This document shows positions 39,901 through 47,727 of a stretch of 64,000 bases of DNA, in pieces; positions within the stretch are counted from its first letter, which is position 1, and every line of letters begins with the position of its first letter. Under the pieces are notes generated by a model. It saw only the letters and a program-made list of their open reading frames with translations, had not been told where the DNA came from and did not search any database. Location: the NCBI RefSeq assembly GCF_003751625.1, contig NZ_RJUL01000001.1, positions 484,253 through 548,252 on the forward strand. Direction: 5' to 3'. This DNA is from Gallaecimonas pentaromativorans. GTDB lineage: Bacteria > Pseudomonadota > Gammaproteobacteria > Enterobacterales > Gallaecimonadaceae. A program made the position numbers and the translations under genes.

Positions 39901-40488
39901 ATGCTGGACAGGATCAAAGACAGCTTCACCGAAAGCATCCAAACCAAAATCGTGGCCAGCGAGGCCTTACCCGAGGCCCTGGCGCAAGGTGCCATGATGC
40001 TGGTCAACTGCCTGTTGGCAGGCAACAAGATCCTCGCCTGCGGTAACGGCGGCAGCGCCCTGCAGGCCCAGCACTTCGTTAACCTGCTTATTCATCGCTT
40101 CGAAACCGAACGCCCCAGCCTGCCGGCTTTGGCCCTGGGCGCCGGCGCCGGCATGCTCACCGCCATCAGCAACGATGACAGTTTCGGTGAGGTGTTCAGC
40201 AAAGAAGTACGCGCCCTCGGCCAACCGGGGGATGTGCTGCTGGTCATCTCTACGTCAGGCAATTCCCGTAATCTCATAAAGACCATGGAAGCGGCCTTGT
40301 CCCGCGACATGACCATTCTCGCCCTGACCGGTATGGACGGCGGCGAGATGGCTGGACTGCTGGGACCAGGTGACGTGGAAGTGCGGGTACCCGGCTACCG
40401 CCCGGCCCGTACTCACGAGGTGCATCTGCTGGTGCTGCATGCCCTCTGTGACGCTATCGACTCCACCCTTTTTAGCCAGGAAGACTGA
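39901..40488 (+). CDS. diaA: DnaA initiator-associating protein DiaA
   Basis: This SIS-domain protein of 195 residues forms a tetramer that binds several DnaA molecules and promotes orderly initiation at oriC. Features: [14 protein letters not shown] at the N-terminus, [27 protein letters not shown], and [15 protein letters not shown] near the C-terminus, matching E. coli DiaA closely and separating it from GmhA. I chose the ATG at 39901. dolP starts 2 bases after the stop. Confidence 0.95.
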   Translation: MLDRIKDSFTESIQTKIVASEALPEALAQGAMMLVNCLLAGNKILACGNGGSALQAQHFVNLLIHRFETERPSLPALALGAGAGMLTAISNDDSFGEVFSKEVRALGQPGDVLLVISTSGNSRNLIKTMEAALSRDMTILALTGMDGGEMAGLLGPGDVEVRVPGYRPARTHEVHLLVLHALCDAIDSTLFSQED

Positions 40489-40490
40489 GC

Positions 40491-41060
40491 ATGAAACCGA
40501 CATTCGCAATCGCCAGCCTGATGGCCACCGTTCTGCTGCTGCAAGGCTGCGCCGCCGTCGTGGTGGCCGGCGCCGCCGGCACGGCTTCCGTTGCCAACGA
40601 CAGACGCACCGTTGGCGCCTATATCGATGACGAGAGCATCGAGCTGAAGATAAGCGGCATCATCAGCACCGACGAAGAGCTTCGCAACCAGACCCACGTT
40701 AGCGCCGTGTCCATCAACGGCGACGTGCTGCTGGTTGGCCAAGTGCCAGGGGAAGCCATGCGCTCGCGCCTTATCGACGAAGTGCAGAAGATCCCCGGAG
40801 TACGTAAGGTCAATAACCAACTACGGTTGATGACCCCAACCCGCCTCTCCACCCGCACCCACGACACTTGGCTGACCTCGGTGGTCAAAGGCAAGCTAAT
40901 TGCCTCCGACGTTGACGCCTCGGCCATCAAGGTGATCACCGAGAACTCCGAAGTGTTCCTGATGGGCCTCGTCAGCCACCAGGAAGGCGACACCGCCGCC
41001 GGTGTGGCCAGCAACGTCTCCGGGGTGACCCGGGTGGTCAAGGTGTTCCAATACCGCTAA
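40491..41060 (+). CDS. dolP: Outer-membrane lipoprotein DolP, dual BON domain
   Basis: This 189-residue lipoprotein has a signal peptide ending LLLQG-Cys20 and two BON domains (about 45-115 and 120-188), which bind anionic phospholipids. DolP supports outer-membrane integrity and acts at division sites with BAM. It is the last gene of the lpoA operon, followed by a strong bidirectional terminator. In E. coli the gene is sigma-E controlled; no such promoter is evident directly upstream here. Confidence 0.94.
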   Translation: MKPTFAIASLMATVLLLQGCAAVVVAGAAGTASVANDRRTVGAYIDDESIELKISGIISTDEELRNQTHVSAVSINGDVLLVGQVPGEAMRSRLIDEVQKIPGVRKVNNQLRLMTPTRLSTRTHDTWLTSVVKGKLIASDVDASAIKVITENSEVFLMGLVSHQEGDTAAGVASNVSGVTRVVKVFQYR

Positions 41061-41074
41061 CGCGAACACCCCAT

Positions 41075-41103
41075 AAAAAAACCGGCCCAAGGGCCGGTTT
41101 TTT
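41075..41103. terminator. Bidirectional terminator between dolP and sspB
   Basis: AAAAAACCGGCCC and GGGCCGGTTTTTT form a GC-rich stem with A/T runs on both sides and an AA loop. It serves dolP (plus) and sspB (minus); the sspB stop is at its edge. Confidence 0.92.
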
Positions 41104-41542
41104 ATTTCACCACTTTCAAGAACGGGGCCTTGCGGCCCGGCTTGGGTGGCTCGGGGTCGTCCTCCGGGCCACTTTCTTCCAGGGCGATTTTGCCTTCACG
41201 AAGGGCTTCGTAATAAGGCTCGTCCTCAAAGACGGTGCCGGCACCGTTTTCACGGGCATAGATGGCCACCAACGCGGCCATGGGCGCAACGATGCGGCGC
41301 GGCACGCCACCAAAGCGGGCGCTGAACACCACATCGTCCTTGCCCAGGTTCAGGTTGCCGACGGCGCTGGGGCCGATGTTCAGCACGATCTGGCCATCAC
41401 GGACATGCTCCTGGGGCACTTCCACACCGTCCTGGGTGGCATCTACCACCAGGTGCGGGGTGAGATCGTTTTCCAGCAACCACTCATAAAAGGCCCGCAG
41501 CAGGTGGGGCCGGTGAGGAGTCAGCAGGCGCTCAGGCGCCAT
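41102..41542 (-). CDS. sspB: ClpXP protease specificity-enhancing factor SspB
   Basis: This adaptor delivers ssrA-tagged proteins to ClpXP. It has 146 residues. The substrate-binding fold covers residues about 5-110 (RPHLLRAFYEWLLENDLTPHL, LNIGPSAVGNL, FSARFGGVPRRI). The tail PPKPGRKAPFLKVVK is the ClpX-docking XB motif after an acidic linker. The start at 41540-41542 overlaps the sspA stop by 11 bases. Confidence 0.96.
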   Translation of the reverse strand: MAPERLLTPHRPHLLRAFYEWLLENDLTPHLVVDATQDGVEVPQEHVRDGQIVLNIGPSAVGNLNLGKDDVVFSARFGGVPRRIVAPMAALVAIYARENGAGTVFEDEPYYEALREGKIALEESGPEDDPEPPKPGRKAPFLKVVK

Positions 41543-42161
41543 GGCTGTATTCCCGCTCGGCGTCGGACAGGGACGCCTGGAAGGATTCACGCTCGAAAAT
41601 ACGCGCCATATAGGTGCGGATCTCTTTAGCGCCACGGCCACTGAGCTCGATACCCAGGTGGTTGAGGCGCCACAGTAGCGGGGCCAGTACGCAATCGACC
41701 AGGCCGAACTCTTCACTCAGGAAGTAAGGGGTGTCGGCAAAGAGCGGCGCCAGGGCCAGCAGGCCTTCGCGCAGTTCCTGGCGGGCTTCTGCGACCTTTT
41801 CACCTTTTTCGATACGGTCAGCCAGCACATACCAGTCACGCTGAATGCGGTACATGGTTTGGCGGGCGTTGCCACGCATCACAGGATAAACAGGCATCAG
41901 CGGCGGATGCGGGAAACGCTCGTCCAGATACTCGTTGATGATGTCGGCACGGTACAGGGTGACTTCACGGTCAACCAGTGTCGGCACGCTCACGTAGGGA
42001 TTGAGCTCGACCAGATCTTCGGGTGGGTTGCTCAGGTCCACTTCAACGATGTCGTAAGTTACGCCTTTCTCGGCCAGTACGATACGGACCTGGTGGCTGT
42101 ACATGTCAGAACCGCCACCGAAAAGAGTCATCACAGAGCGTTTGTTGGCTGCCAAAGCCAT
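41532..42161 (-). CDS. sspA: Stringent starvation protein A, RNA polymerase-associated
   Basis: This GST-fold protein binds RNA polymerase and modulates transcription under starvation and acid stress. It has 209 residues (E. coli 212). The N-terminal thioredoxin-like domain has SHQVRIVLAEKGV and NPYVSVPTLVDRE; the helical C-terminal domain follows. The catalytic GST residues are not conserved, as expected. It forms an operon with sspB, downstream of petABC but separated from it by a terminator. Confidence 0.95.
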   Translation of the reverse strand: MALAANKRSVMTLFGGGSDMYSHQVRIVLAEKGVTYDIVEVDLSNPPEDLVELNPYVSVPTLVDREVTLYRADIINEYLDERFPHPPLMPVYPVMRGNARQTMYRIQRDWYVLADRIEKGEKVAEARQELREGLLALAPLFADTPYFLSEEFGLVDCVLAPLLWRLNHLGIELSGRGAKEIRTYMARIFERESFQASLSDAEREYSHGA

Positions 42162-42192
42162 CTTAAGCCTCCAGAAAAAAACGCAAAAACAA

Positions 42193-42216
42193 CAATGGAG
42201 GCCCCGGCCCCCATTG
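42193..42216 (-). terminator. petABC terminator
   Basis: CAATGGAGGCC and GGCCCCCATTG (one G-U pair on the minus strand) form an 11-bp stem with a 2-base loop. Minus-strand TTGTTTTTG follows. It is 14 bases past the petC stop and 31 bases before the sspA start. Confidence 0.75.
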
Positions 42217-42230
42217 CTGTGGGAAAGTCC

Positions 42231-42971
42231 TTAGTGGACGTCACGCCAATACTCTTTCTTCAAGAGGTACGCGAGCACGAAGAAGATGGCCAGGAACACC
42301 AACACCTTCCAGCCGAGCTGTTCGGCCTGAGGTCGCATCGGTTCCCCGGTGTAAACGAGGAAGTTCACCAGGTCCAACACGGCCTTGTCGTACGCTTCTT
42401 CGCTCAATTCACCGGTACCGTCGGCCTTGATGCCGACGTATACCTGCTTTTCTTCACCGTCCACCAGACGGGTTTCGTAGGTCTTGCGTGGCACACCCTG
42501 CAAGGGTTGCAGGACATGTGGCATACCTACATCTTTGAACACCTCGTTGTTGACCCCAAAGGGACGGCTCTCGTCCTCATAGAAGGAGCGCAGGTAGGTG
42601 TAGATCCAATCTGCACCGCGCACCCGGGCTTCCAGGGTCAAATCGGGGGGTATTTTACCAAACCAGGCCGCCGCTTGCTCGACTGGCATCGCATTGCGTA
42701 TATGATCGCCGATCTTGGCCCCGGTGAAAACGAGATTTTTCTCCATGAGGTCGTGGGGAATGCCTAAGTCGTCGGCGGTGCGCAGGTAACGCTGATACTG
42801 CATCTGGTGGCACCCCAGGCAGTAATTCATGTAAAGCCTTGCGCCCCGTTGCAAGGACGCCTTATCGCTCAAATCATACCTGGCCTTGTCTAAATGAACG
42901 CTGTGGCCGTCGGCGGCATGGCAGAGGCCTGGCAGGGTCCAGGCCAGTATCAGCAGCAATGTCCTTATCAT
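42231..42971 (-). CDS. petC: Ubiquinol-cytochrome c reductase cytochrome c1
   Basis: This is the c-type cytochrome of the bc1 complex, anchored in the inner membrane and facing the periplasm. It has 246 residues. A Sec signal peptide ends near Ala19-Ala20, and the heme motif CLGCH is at residues 51-55. The C-terminal anchor is VLVFLAIFFVLAYLL. The start (42969-42971) overlaps the petB stop (ATGA). Earlier in-frame starts fall inside petB. Confidence 0.96.
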   Translation of the reverse strand: MIRTLLLILAWTLPGLCHAADGHSVHLDKARYDLSDKASLQRGARLYMNYCLGCHQMQYQRYLRTADDLGIPHDLMEKNLVFTGAKIGDHIRNAMPVEQAAAWFGKIPPDLTLEARVRGADWIYTYLRSFYEDESRPFGVNNEVFKDVGMPHVLQPLQGVPRKTYETRLVDGEEKQVYVGIKADGTGELSEEAYDKAVLDLVNFLVYTGEPMRPQAEQLGWKVLVFLAIFFVLAYLLKKEYWRDVH

Positions 42972-44179
42972 GATGTGACCCTCTCGGGTACCGCCTTGGT
43001 TCGCTCGCTGCCGCTGTACAGCAGCAGCGCCAGGAAATAACCGAAGTACATCAGGCCGCACAGGCGGGCAAGGTAGGTGTAGAGGTCCGTTGCTGGCTGG
43101 GTGCCCAAGAACAGCAAGATACAGAAGGCCAGGGCGAACTGGCCCAGGTTCAATTTGTGCAGGGTGCTGCGGTAACGCACCGAGCGCACCTTGCAGCGGT
43201 CAAGCCAGGGCAACAAGAACAGGCAGGCAATGGCGCTGAACATGGCCAGCACCCCGAAGAGCTTGCTTGGGACAGCCCGCAAGATGGCGTAGAAAGGCGC
43301 GAAATACCACACCGGCGCGATGTGCTCGGGGGTTTGCAGCGGGTCAGCCGGCTGAAAGTTGGGAGGCTCTAGGAAGAAACCGCCCCCTTCAGGCATGAAG
43401 AACACCACGTAGGCAAAGATAAACAGGAACACTGCCACTCCCATCAGATCCTTGACGGTGTAGTAAGGATGAAAAGGGATGGCGTCCTTGGGCCAGCCGT
43501 TCTCGTCCTTGTGCTTTTTAATCTCGATGCCGTCAGGGTTGTTGGAACCCACTTCATGGAGGGCAACGATGTGCAGGAACACCAGCACCACCAGCACCAG
43601 CGGCAGAGCGATGACATGCAGCGCAAAAAAGCGGTTCAAGGTGGCGCCGCTCACCACGTAGTCGCCACGCAGCCACAGGGTGATGTCGTCTCCGACAAAG
43701 GGGATGGCCCCGAACAGCGAGATGATCACCTGGGCACCCCAGTAGGACATCTGCCCCCAGGGCAGTAGGTAGCCCATAAAAGCTTCGGCCATCAGCACCA
43801 GGAAAATGAGCATGCCAAACAGCCAGACCAGCTCCCGCGGCTTTTGGTAAGAGCCGTACAAGAGCCCCCGGAACATATGCAGGTAAATGACGATAAAAAA
43901 GGCCGAGGCACCGGTGGAGTGCATGTATTGCAGCAGCCAGCCGTAATCTACATCGCGGCGAATGTATTCCAGAGAGGCAAAGGCGCCTTCGGCGCTGGGG
44001 TTGTAATGCATGGTCAGCCAGATGCCGGTCAGCAACTGATTGACCAGTACCAGCAGGGCCAAAGAGCCGAAGAAGTACCAGATGTTGAAGTTTTTCGGTG
44101 CGGGATACCTGCCGACGTGTTTGTCCCAGGTCTTACTCAGGGGGATGCGTTCATCAAACCAGGCCAGTAGTCGGTTCAT
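42968..44179 (-). CDS. petB: Ubiquinol-cytochrome c reductase cytochrome b
   Basis: This membrane core of complex III carries the two b hemes and both quinone sites. It has 403 residues and eight predicted membrane helices. Qo-site PEWY is replaced by the proteobacterial-type PVWY (APVWYFAPFYAI). Heme-ligand histidines are in helices B and D (MHSTGASAFFIVIYLHMFRG and FALHVIALPLVLVVLVFLH). It overlaps petA and petC by 4 bases each. Confidence 0.97.
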   Translation of the reverse strand: MNRLLAWFDERIPLSKTWDKHVGRYPAPKNFNIWYFFGSLALLVLVNQLLTGIWLTMHYNPSAEGAFASLEYIRRDVDYGWLLQYMHSTGASAFFIVIYLHMFRGLLYGSYQKPRELVWLFGMLIFLVLMAEAFMGYLLPWGQMSYWGAQVIISLFGAIPFVGDDITLWLRGDYVVSGATLNRFFALHVIALPLVLVVLVFLHIVALHEVGSNNPDGIEIKKHKDENGWPKDAIPFHPYYTVKDLMGVAVFLFIFAYVVFFMPEGGGFFLEPPNFQPADPLQTPEHIAPVWYFAPFYAILRAVPSKLFGVLAMFSAIACLFLLPWLDRCKVRSVRYRSTLHKLNLGQFALAFCILLFLGTQPATDLYTYLARLCGLMYFGYFLALLLYSGSERTKAVPERVTS

Positions 44180-44772
44180 GCCTCGGCCTCCCCTTGGTTG
44201 AGCCCCACCAGGATGGTGCTGTCGTCCACATAATAATGAGGGGGCACCACCAGGTTCAGCGGCGCCGGGACGTTTTTAAAGACCCGCCCTGCCATGTCGT
44301 ATTTGGAGCCGTGGCAGGGGCAGAAGAAGCCGTAATCGACGCCGGGCGCATGTTCAGCAAAATTGCCTTTGAGGTAGGTTGGCGAGCAACCAAGATGGGT
44401 GCAGATCCCCACCGTGACCAGCACTTGCGGCTTGATGGAGCGGTTGATGTTCTTGGCGTAACCGGGTTGCTGAGGCTCAATAGAGTCAGGGTCTTGCAGC
44501 TCGTCGTTAAGGCTTGGCAACTGCGCCAGCACCACGTCGCTGCGCTTGACCACCCAGACCGGCTTGCCGCGCCACTTCACCAACAGCAGCTGCCCGGTCT
44601 CGAGCTTGCCGATATCCACCGTGACCGGCGCCCCGGCGATGCGGGCTTTGGCACTGGGATTCCACGATGCCACGAAAGGGACGGCGGTAAACCCGGCCCC
44701 GACAGCACCCACCACAGCCGTGGTCCATGTCAGGAACCGCCGACGCCCTGTATCAACAGGCGCATTGCTCAT
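44176..44772 (-). CDS. petA: Rieske iron-sulfur subunit of the bc1 complex
   Basis: This 2Fe-2S protein moves electrons from ubiquinol to cytochrome c1. It has 198 residues. A twin-arginine signal/anchor (TGRRRFLTW, then a hydrophobic helix) sends it through Tat. Cluster ligands are Cys124-His126 (CTHLGC) and Cys151-His154 (CPCHGS). I chose the ATG at 44770-44772, preceded by GGGGAG. It heads petABC. No clear promoter was identified in 44773-44970. Confidence 0.96.
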   Translation of the reverse strand: MSNAPVDTGRRRFLTWTTAVVGAVGAGFTAVPFVASWNPSAKARIAGAPVTVDIGKLETGQLLLVKWRGKPVWVVKRSDVVLAQLPSLNDELQDPDSIEPQQPGYAKNINRSIKPQVLVTVGICTHLGCSPTYLKGNFAEHAPGVDYGFFCPCHGSKYDMAGRVFKNVPAPLNLVVPPHYYVDDSTILVGLNQGEAEA

Positions 44773-44970
44773 CCATTCTTCTCCCCGTTCTGGAACCGGC
44801 CGCATTTGTTGTCATGGCTGCGGCTTATCTTGGCTCACAGATCCCCTGGCAGAAGCTACAGCATTTCTTGGCTCGGGCGACCTGGAAAAACGTTCAAGGT
44901 GCCCCAAAGCATAAAAAGAACCCCTAGAAAAAACAAGGACAAGGGTCGCAAGCTACTGGCGGCTGGGCAT

Positions 44971-44998
44971 AAAAAAGCCCGGCATAAGCCGGGCTTTT
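44971..44998 (-). terminator. rplM-rpsI terminator
   Basis: AAAAGCCCGGC and GCCGGGCTTTT form a strong stem with loop ATAA. The minus strand continues with TTTTTT. It begins 23 bases after the rpsI stop. Confidence 0.92.
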
Positions 44999-45020
44999 GC
45001 ATCTTGCCGATGAGGCCAGA

Positions 45021-45413
45021 TTAACGCTTGGAGAACTGAGGACGACGGCGTGCTTTACGCAGACCGACTTTCTTACGTTCAACCTGACGAGCGTCACGGG
45101 TCACGAAGCCGGCTTTACGCAGGTTCGGACGCAGGGACTCATCGTACTCCATCAGAGCGCGGGTGATACCGTGGCGGATGGCGCCAGCTTGACCGGAGAT
45201 ACCACCGCCAGAAACGGTGATGTACAGGTCCAGCTTCTCGGACATCTCAACCAGCTCCAGCGGCTGACGAACTACCATGCGGGCAGTTTCGCGGCCGAAG
45301 TACTCTTCCAGAGTGCGCTTGTTGATGGTGATGGTGCCAGTGCCTTGCTTGATGAAGACACGAGCAGTGGAGCTTTTGCGACGGCCAGTGCCGTAGTATT
45401 GATTGTCTGCCAT
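45021..45413 (-). CDS. rpsI: 30S ribosomal protein S9
   Basis: S9 has 130 residues, identical in length to E. coli. It starts [20 protein letters not shown], and its basic tail [11 protein letters not shown] reaches the ribosomal P site and contacts tRNA. It follows rplM by 15 bases in the universal rplM-rpsI operon. Confidence 0.98.
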   Translation of the reverse strand: MADNQYYGTGRRKSSTARVFIKQGTGTITINKRTLEEYFGRETARMVVRQPLELVEMSEKLDLYITVSGGGISGQAGAIRHGITRALMEYDESLRPNLRKAGFVTRDARQVERKKVGLRKARRRPQFSKR

Positions 45414-45428
45414 TTCTTCAATTCCGTA

Positions 45429-45857
45429 TTAGATGTCGAGGACCTGAGGCTGTTGTGCAGTGTGCTTGTGTTCAGCACCGGCATAAACCTTCAGCTTACG
45501 GAACATGGCGCGACCAAGGGGACCACGCGGAAGCATGCCTTTAACAGCAGCTTCAATGATCATTTCCGGCTTCTTGGCTTGCAGCTTTTCGAAGCTGATG
45601 GACTTCAGACCACCCGGAAAACCGGAGTGAGCGTGATACATCTTGTCCTTAGATTTGGCACCAGTCACAACCACTTTCTCAGCGTTGATAACAACGATGT
45701 AATCACCGGTGTCAACGTGAGGAGTGTATTCAGGCTTGTGCTTGCCGCGCAGACGCGTGGCGATTTCAGTGGCGATGCGGCCCAAGGTTTTGCCTTCGGC
45801 GTCAACCACGTACCAGTCACGTTTTACGGTTTCTGGCTTAGCTACGAAAGTTTTCAT
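45429..45857 (-). CDS. rplM: 50S ribosomal protein L13
   Basis: L13 has 142 residues, as in E. coli. It begins [20 protein letters not shown] and includes the conserved [18 protein letters not shown] and [20 protein letters not shown]. The ATG at 45855-45857 follows a leader of about 140 bases that contains hairpins and could be the site of autogenous repression by L13. Confidence 0.98.
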   Translation of the reverse strand: MKTFVAKPETVKRDWYVVDAEGKTLGRIATEIATRLRGKHKPEYTPHVDTGDYIVVINAEKVVVTGAKSKDKMYHAHSGFPGGLKSISFEKLQAKKPEMIIEAAVKGMLPRGPLGRAMFRKLKVYAGAEHKHTAQQPQVLDI

Positions 45858-46000
45858 CAAATCAACCCAAAATCGAATTGTTACATACCCGTGCGGGCTT
45901 TGTTGCCCGCACAATGTGCAAAAACCGGCCATGGTATCCCTTCGAATACTGGCTGGTGACATATGCGCTGCCCCTGTTGGGCAGGTTGTAACGTGGGGCT
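45858..46000 (-). promoter_or_regulatory. Structured 5' leader of rplM-rpsI
   Basis: Between the predicted transcription start (about 46000) and the rplM ATG lies a leader of about 143 bases. GTGCGGGC (45891-45898) pairs perfectly with GCCCGCAC (45905-45912), ending about 33 bases before the ATG. A second 6-bp stem is at 45968-45984. E. coli L13 represses its own operon through the leader; a similar role here is inferred. Confidence 0.5.
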
Positions 46001-46006
46001 GCGCGG

Positions 46007-46035
46007 ATTATACGCATGTCGCCCCACAAGGTCAC
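46007..46035 (-). promoter_or_regulatory. rplM sigma-70 promoter
   Basis: TATAAT (46007-46012, perfect -10) lies 17 bases from GTGACC (46030-46035) on the minus strand. It sits just past the zapE stop codon (46055-46057), fitting a strong ribosomal promoter. Confidence 0.8.
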
Positions 46036-46054
46036 GCCCAATTTTCGCCCATTT

Positions 46055-47155
46055 TTACGGTTTATGTGGCCGGGCGAGGTATTCCTTAGATTGCATTTCC
46101 TGCAGGCGAGACAGGCAACGCTGGAATTCAAAGGTCAGCCGTTCACCGGCGTAGAGGCTGAACATGTCTACTTCCGCCAGGATGATGAGCTTGACGCCGC
46201 GCTCGTAGAACTCGTCCACCATGGCGATAAAGCGCCGCGCCACGTCTTCCTGGTTGGCACTCATCTGAAACACGTCGCTCACCAGCACCGAGTGAAAAAG
46301 ACGTGCCAGTTCCATGTAATCGGCCTGGCTGCGGGGACCATCACACAGAGCTTTGAAATCAATCAGCAACACCCCTTCAGCCTCAGCTAGCACGCAGATG
46401 GCCCGTCCTTCAATGGTGAGCTCGCGGGTTTGTTCATGGGGCTCGGTGGCCAGTTGCTTGAAATACTCACGAAGTTGGCTTCGGCCGGCATCGTCAGCTG
46501 GGTAATGGAACAGCCTGGCTTGCTCCAGGGTGCGAAGGCGGTAGTCGATACCAGAGTCGACGTTGACCACTTCGCAGTTTTCCTTGATGTGGGCAATGGC
46601 GGGCAAAAAGCGCGCCCGCTGCAGGCCGTTACGGTACAGCTCATCGGGCACGATATTGGAGGTGGCCACCAGCACGATCCCGCGCTTAAACAGGGCATCA
46701 AACAAGGTGCCCAGCAACATGGCGTCGGTGATATCGGAGACAAAAAACTCGTCAAAACAGATGATGTCGGTTTCGCCGGCGATCTTATCGGCCACCTTTT
46801 CTAACGGGTCGCTGACGCCCTTAAAGAGTTTTAGCTCCTGATGAACCCGGTGCATAAAGCGGTGAAAGTGCGCCCGCATCTTGCGTTCAGTGGGCAGGCA
46901 TTCAAAAAAGGTATCCACCAAGTAGGTTTTACCGCGGCCCACCCCACCCCAGAAATACAGGCCTTTCACCGCCGCCTTGGCGCTAGCACTGCTCAATTTC
47001 TGGAAAAACTTTTTCAACCCTTTGGCCTGATCTTTGTCCCGGGCGCAGAAATCGTCATACAGGCGCTGCAGGTGCCGCACGGCATTTTCCTGCGCCTTGT
47101 CATGCATGAATTCAGGGCGGGCCAAATCCGCCTGATAGCGCTGCCAGGGAGTCAT
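46055..47155 (-). CDS. zapE: Cell division ATPase ZapE (AFG1-like)
   Basis: This AFG1/LACE1-type P-loop ATPase associates with the Z ring late in division. It has 366 residues (E. coli 375). Walker A GGVGRGKTYLVD is near residue 70, Walker B IICFDEFFVSDI follows, and ATSNIVPDELY and the arginine-rich GLQRARFLPAI are family hallmarks. It is upstream of rplM on the same strand and divergent from zapG, as in E. coli. Confidence 0.95.
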   Translation of the reverse strand: MTPWQRYQADLARPEFMHDKAQENAVRHLQRLYDDFCARDKDQAKGLKKFFQKLSSASAKAAVKGLYFWGGVGRGKTYLVDTFFECLPTERKMRAHFHRFMHRVHQELKLFKGVSDPLEKVADKIAGETDIICFDEFFVSDITDAMLLGTLFDALFKRGIVLVATSNIVPDELYRNGLQRARFLPAIAHIKENCEVVNVDSGIDYRLRTLEQARLFHYPADDAGRSQLREYFKQLATEPHEQTRELTIEGRAICVLAEAEGVLLIDFKALCDGPRSQADYMELARLFHSVLVSDVFQMSANQEDVARRFIAMVDEFYERGVKLIILAEVDMFSLYAGERLTFEFQRCLSRLQEMQSKEYLARPHKP

Positions 47156-47262
47156 CGGATCAGGGTCTCATCAGGGTAAATTGAAGGCGGGCATGGTACC
47201 ACGGACCCCAGCGAGCAGGTATATTGATCGCCAACAACATAAGGACAGGAGTGGCAGCGTCC

Positions 47263-47643
47263 ATGATCATTAGTATCGCAATTGGTTTGGTTGTAGGCAT
47301 CGTGATTGGCTTGATTATTGGCAGGCTGCGCGGCACTACCCCGGTAGGCGAAGACAAACTGCGCCAGCAACTGGAGCAAGCCCAGCTCGAACTGGAGCAG
47401 TACAAGGAAGAAGTGAAGGATTACTTCGAGGAAAGTGCCGAGATGATGAAACAGCTGGCCAAGGACTACGATCGCCTGGCCCGCCATGTCAGCAGTGGCG
47501 CCAGCAATCTGCTGAGCCTGGATGCCGACGTGATCTCCCTCAAATACACCGACGAAGAAGACGCCGATACCGCTCAAACTGAGCTTTTTGCCGAGCCGCC
47601 ACGGGACTACTCCCATGAGCGCCATGGCCTCATCAAAAAATAA
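47263..47643 (+). CDS. zapG: Cell division/envelope protein ZapG (YhcB, DUF1043)
   Basis: This is a small inner-membrane protein of 126 residues with one N-terminal membrane segment (GLVVGIVIGLIIGRL), then a coiled coil (residues 30-70, rich in Gln/Leu/Glu) and a charged tail. DUF1043/YhcB proteins link division and cell-wall synthesis in E. coli. I chose the ATG at 47263; a GTG at 47251, just after AGGACAGGA, is an equally plausible start adding four residues. degQ follows. Confidence 0.9.
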   Translation: MIISIAIGLVVGIVIGLIIGRLRGTTPVGEDKLRQQLEQAQLELEQYKEEVKDYFEESAEMMKQLAKDYDRLARHVSSGASNLLSLDADVISLKYTDEEDADTAQTELFAEPPRDYSHERHGLIKK

Positions 47644-47647
47644 TTCT

Positions 47648-47676
47648 GGAACTTTTTAACATTTCCCCGGGTCAGT
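47648..47676 (+). promoter_or_regulatory. Sigma-E-like promoter of degQ
   Basis: GGAACTT (47648-47654) is a perfect sigma-E -35 element. TCAGT (47672-47676) lies 17 bases downstream at the -10 position, one base beyond the usual spacing. The predicted start is about 40-45 bases before the degQ ATG. It begins right after the zapG stop codon. Confidence 0.6.
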
Positions 47677-47727
47677 GATTGAGCCAAGACTGAAACAGCC
47701 TTTGTATTTTTAGGAGATTCAGCACCA

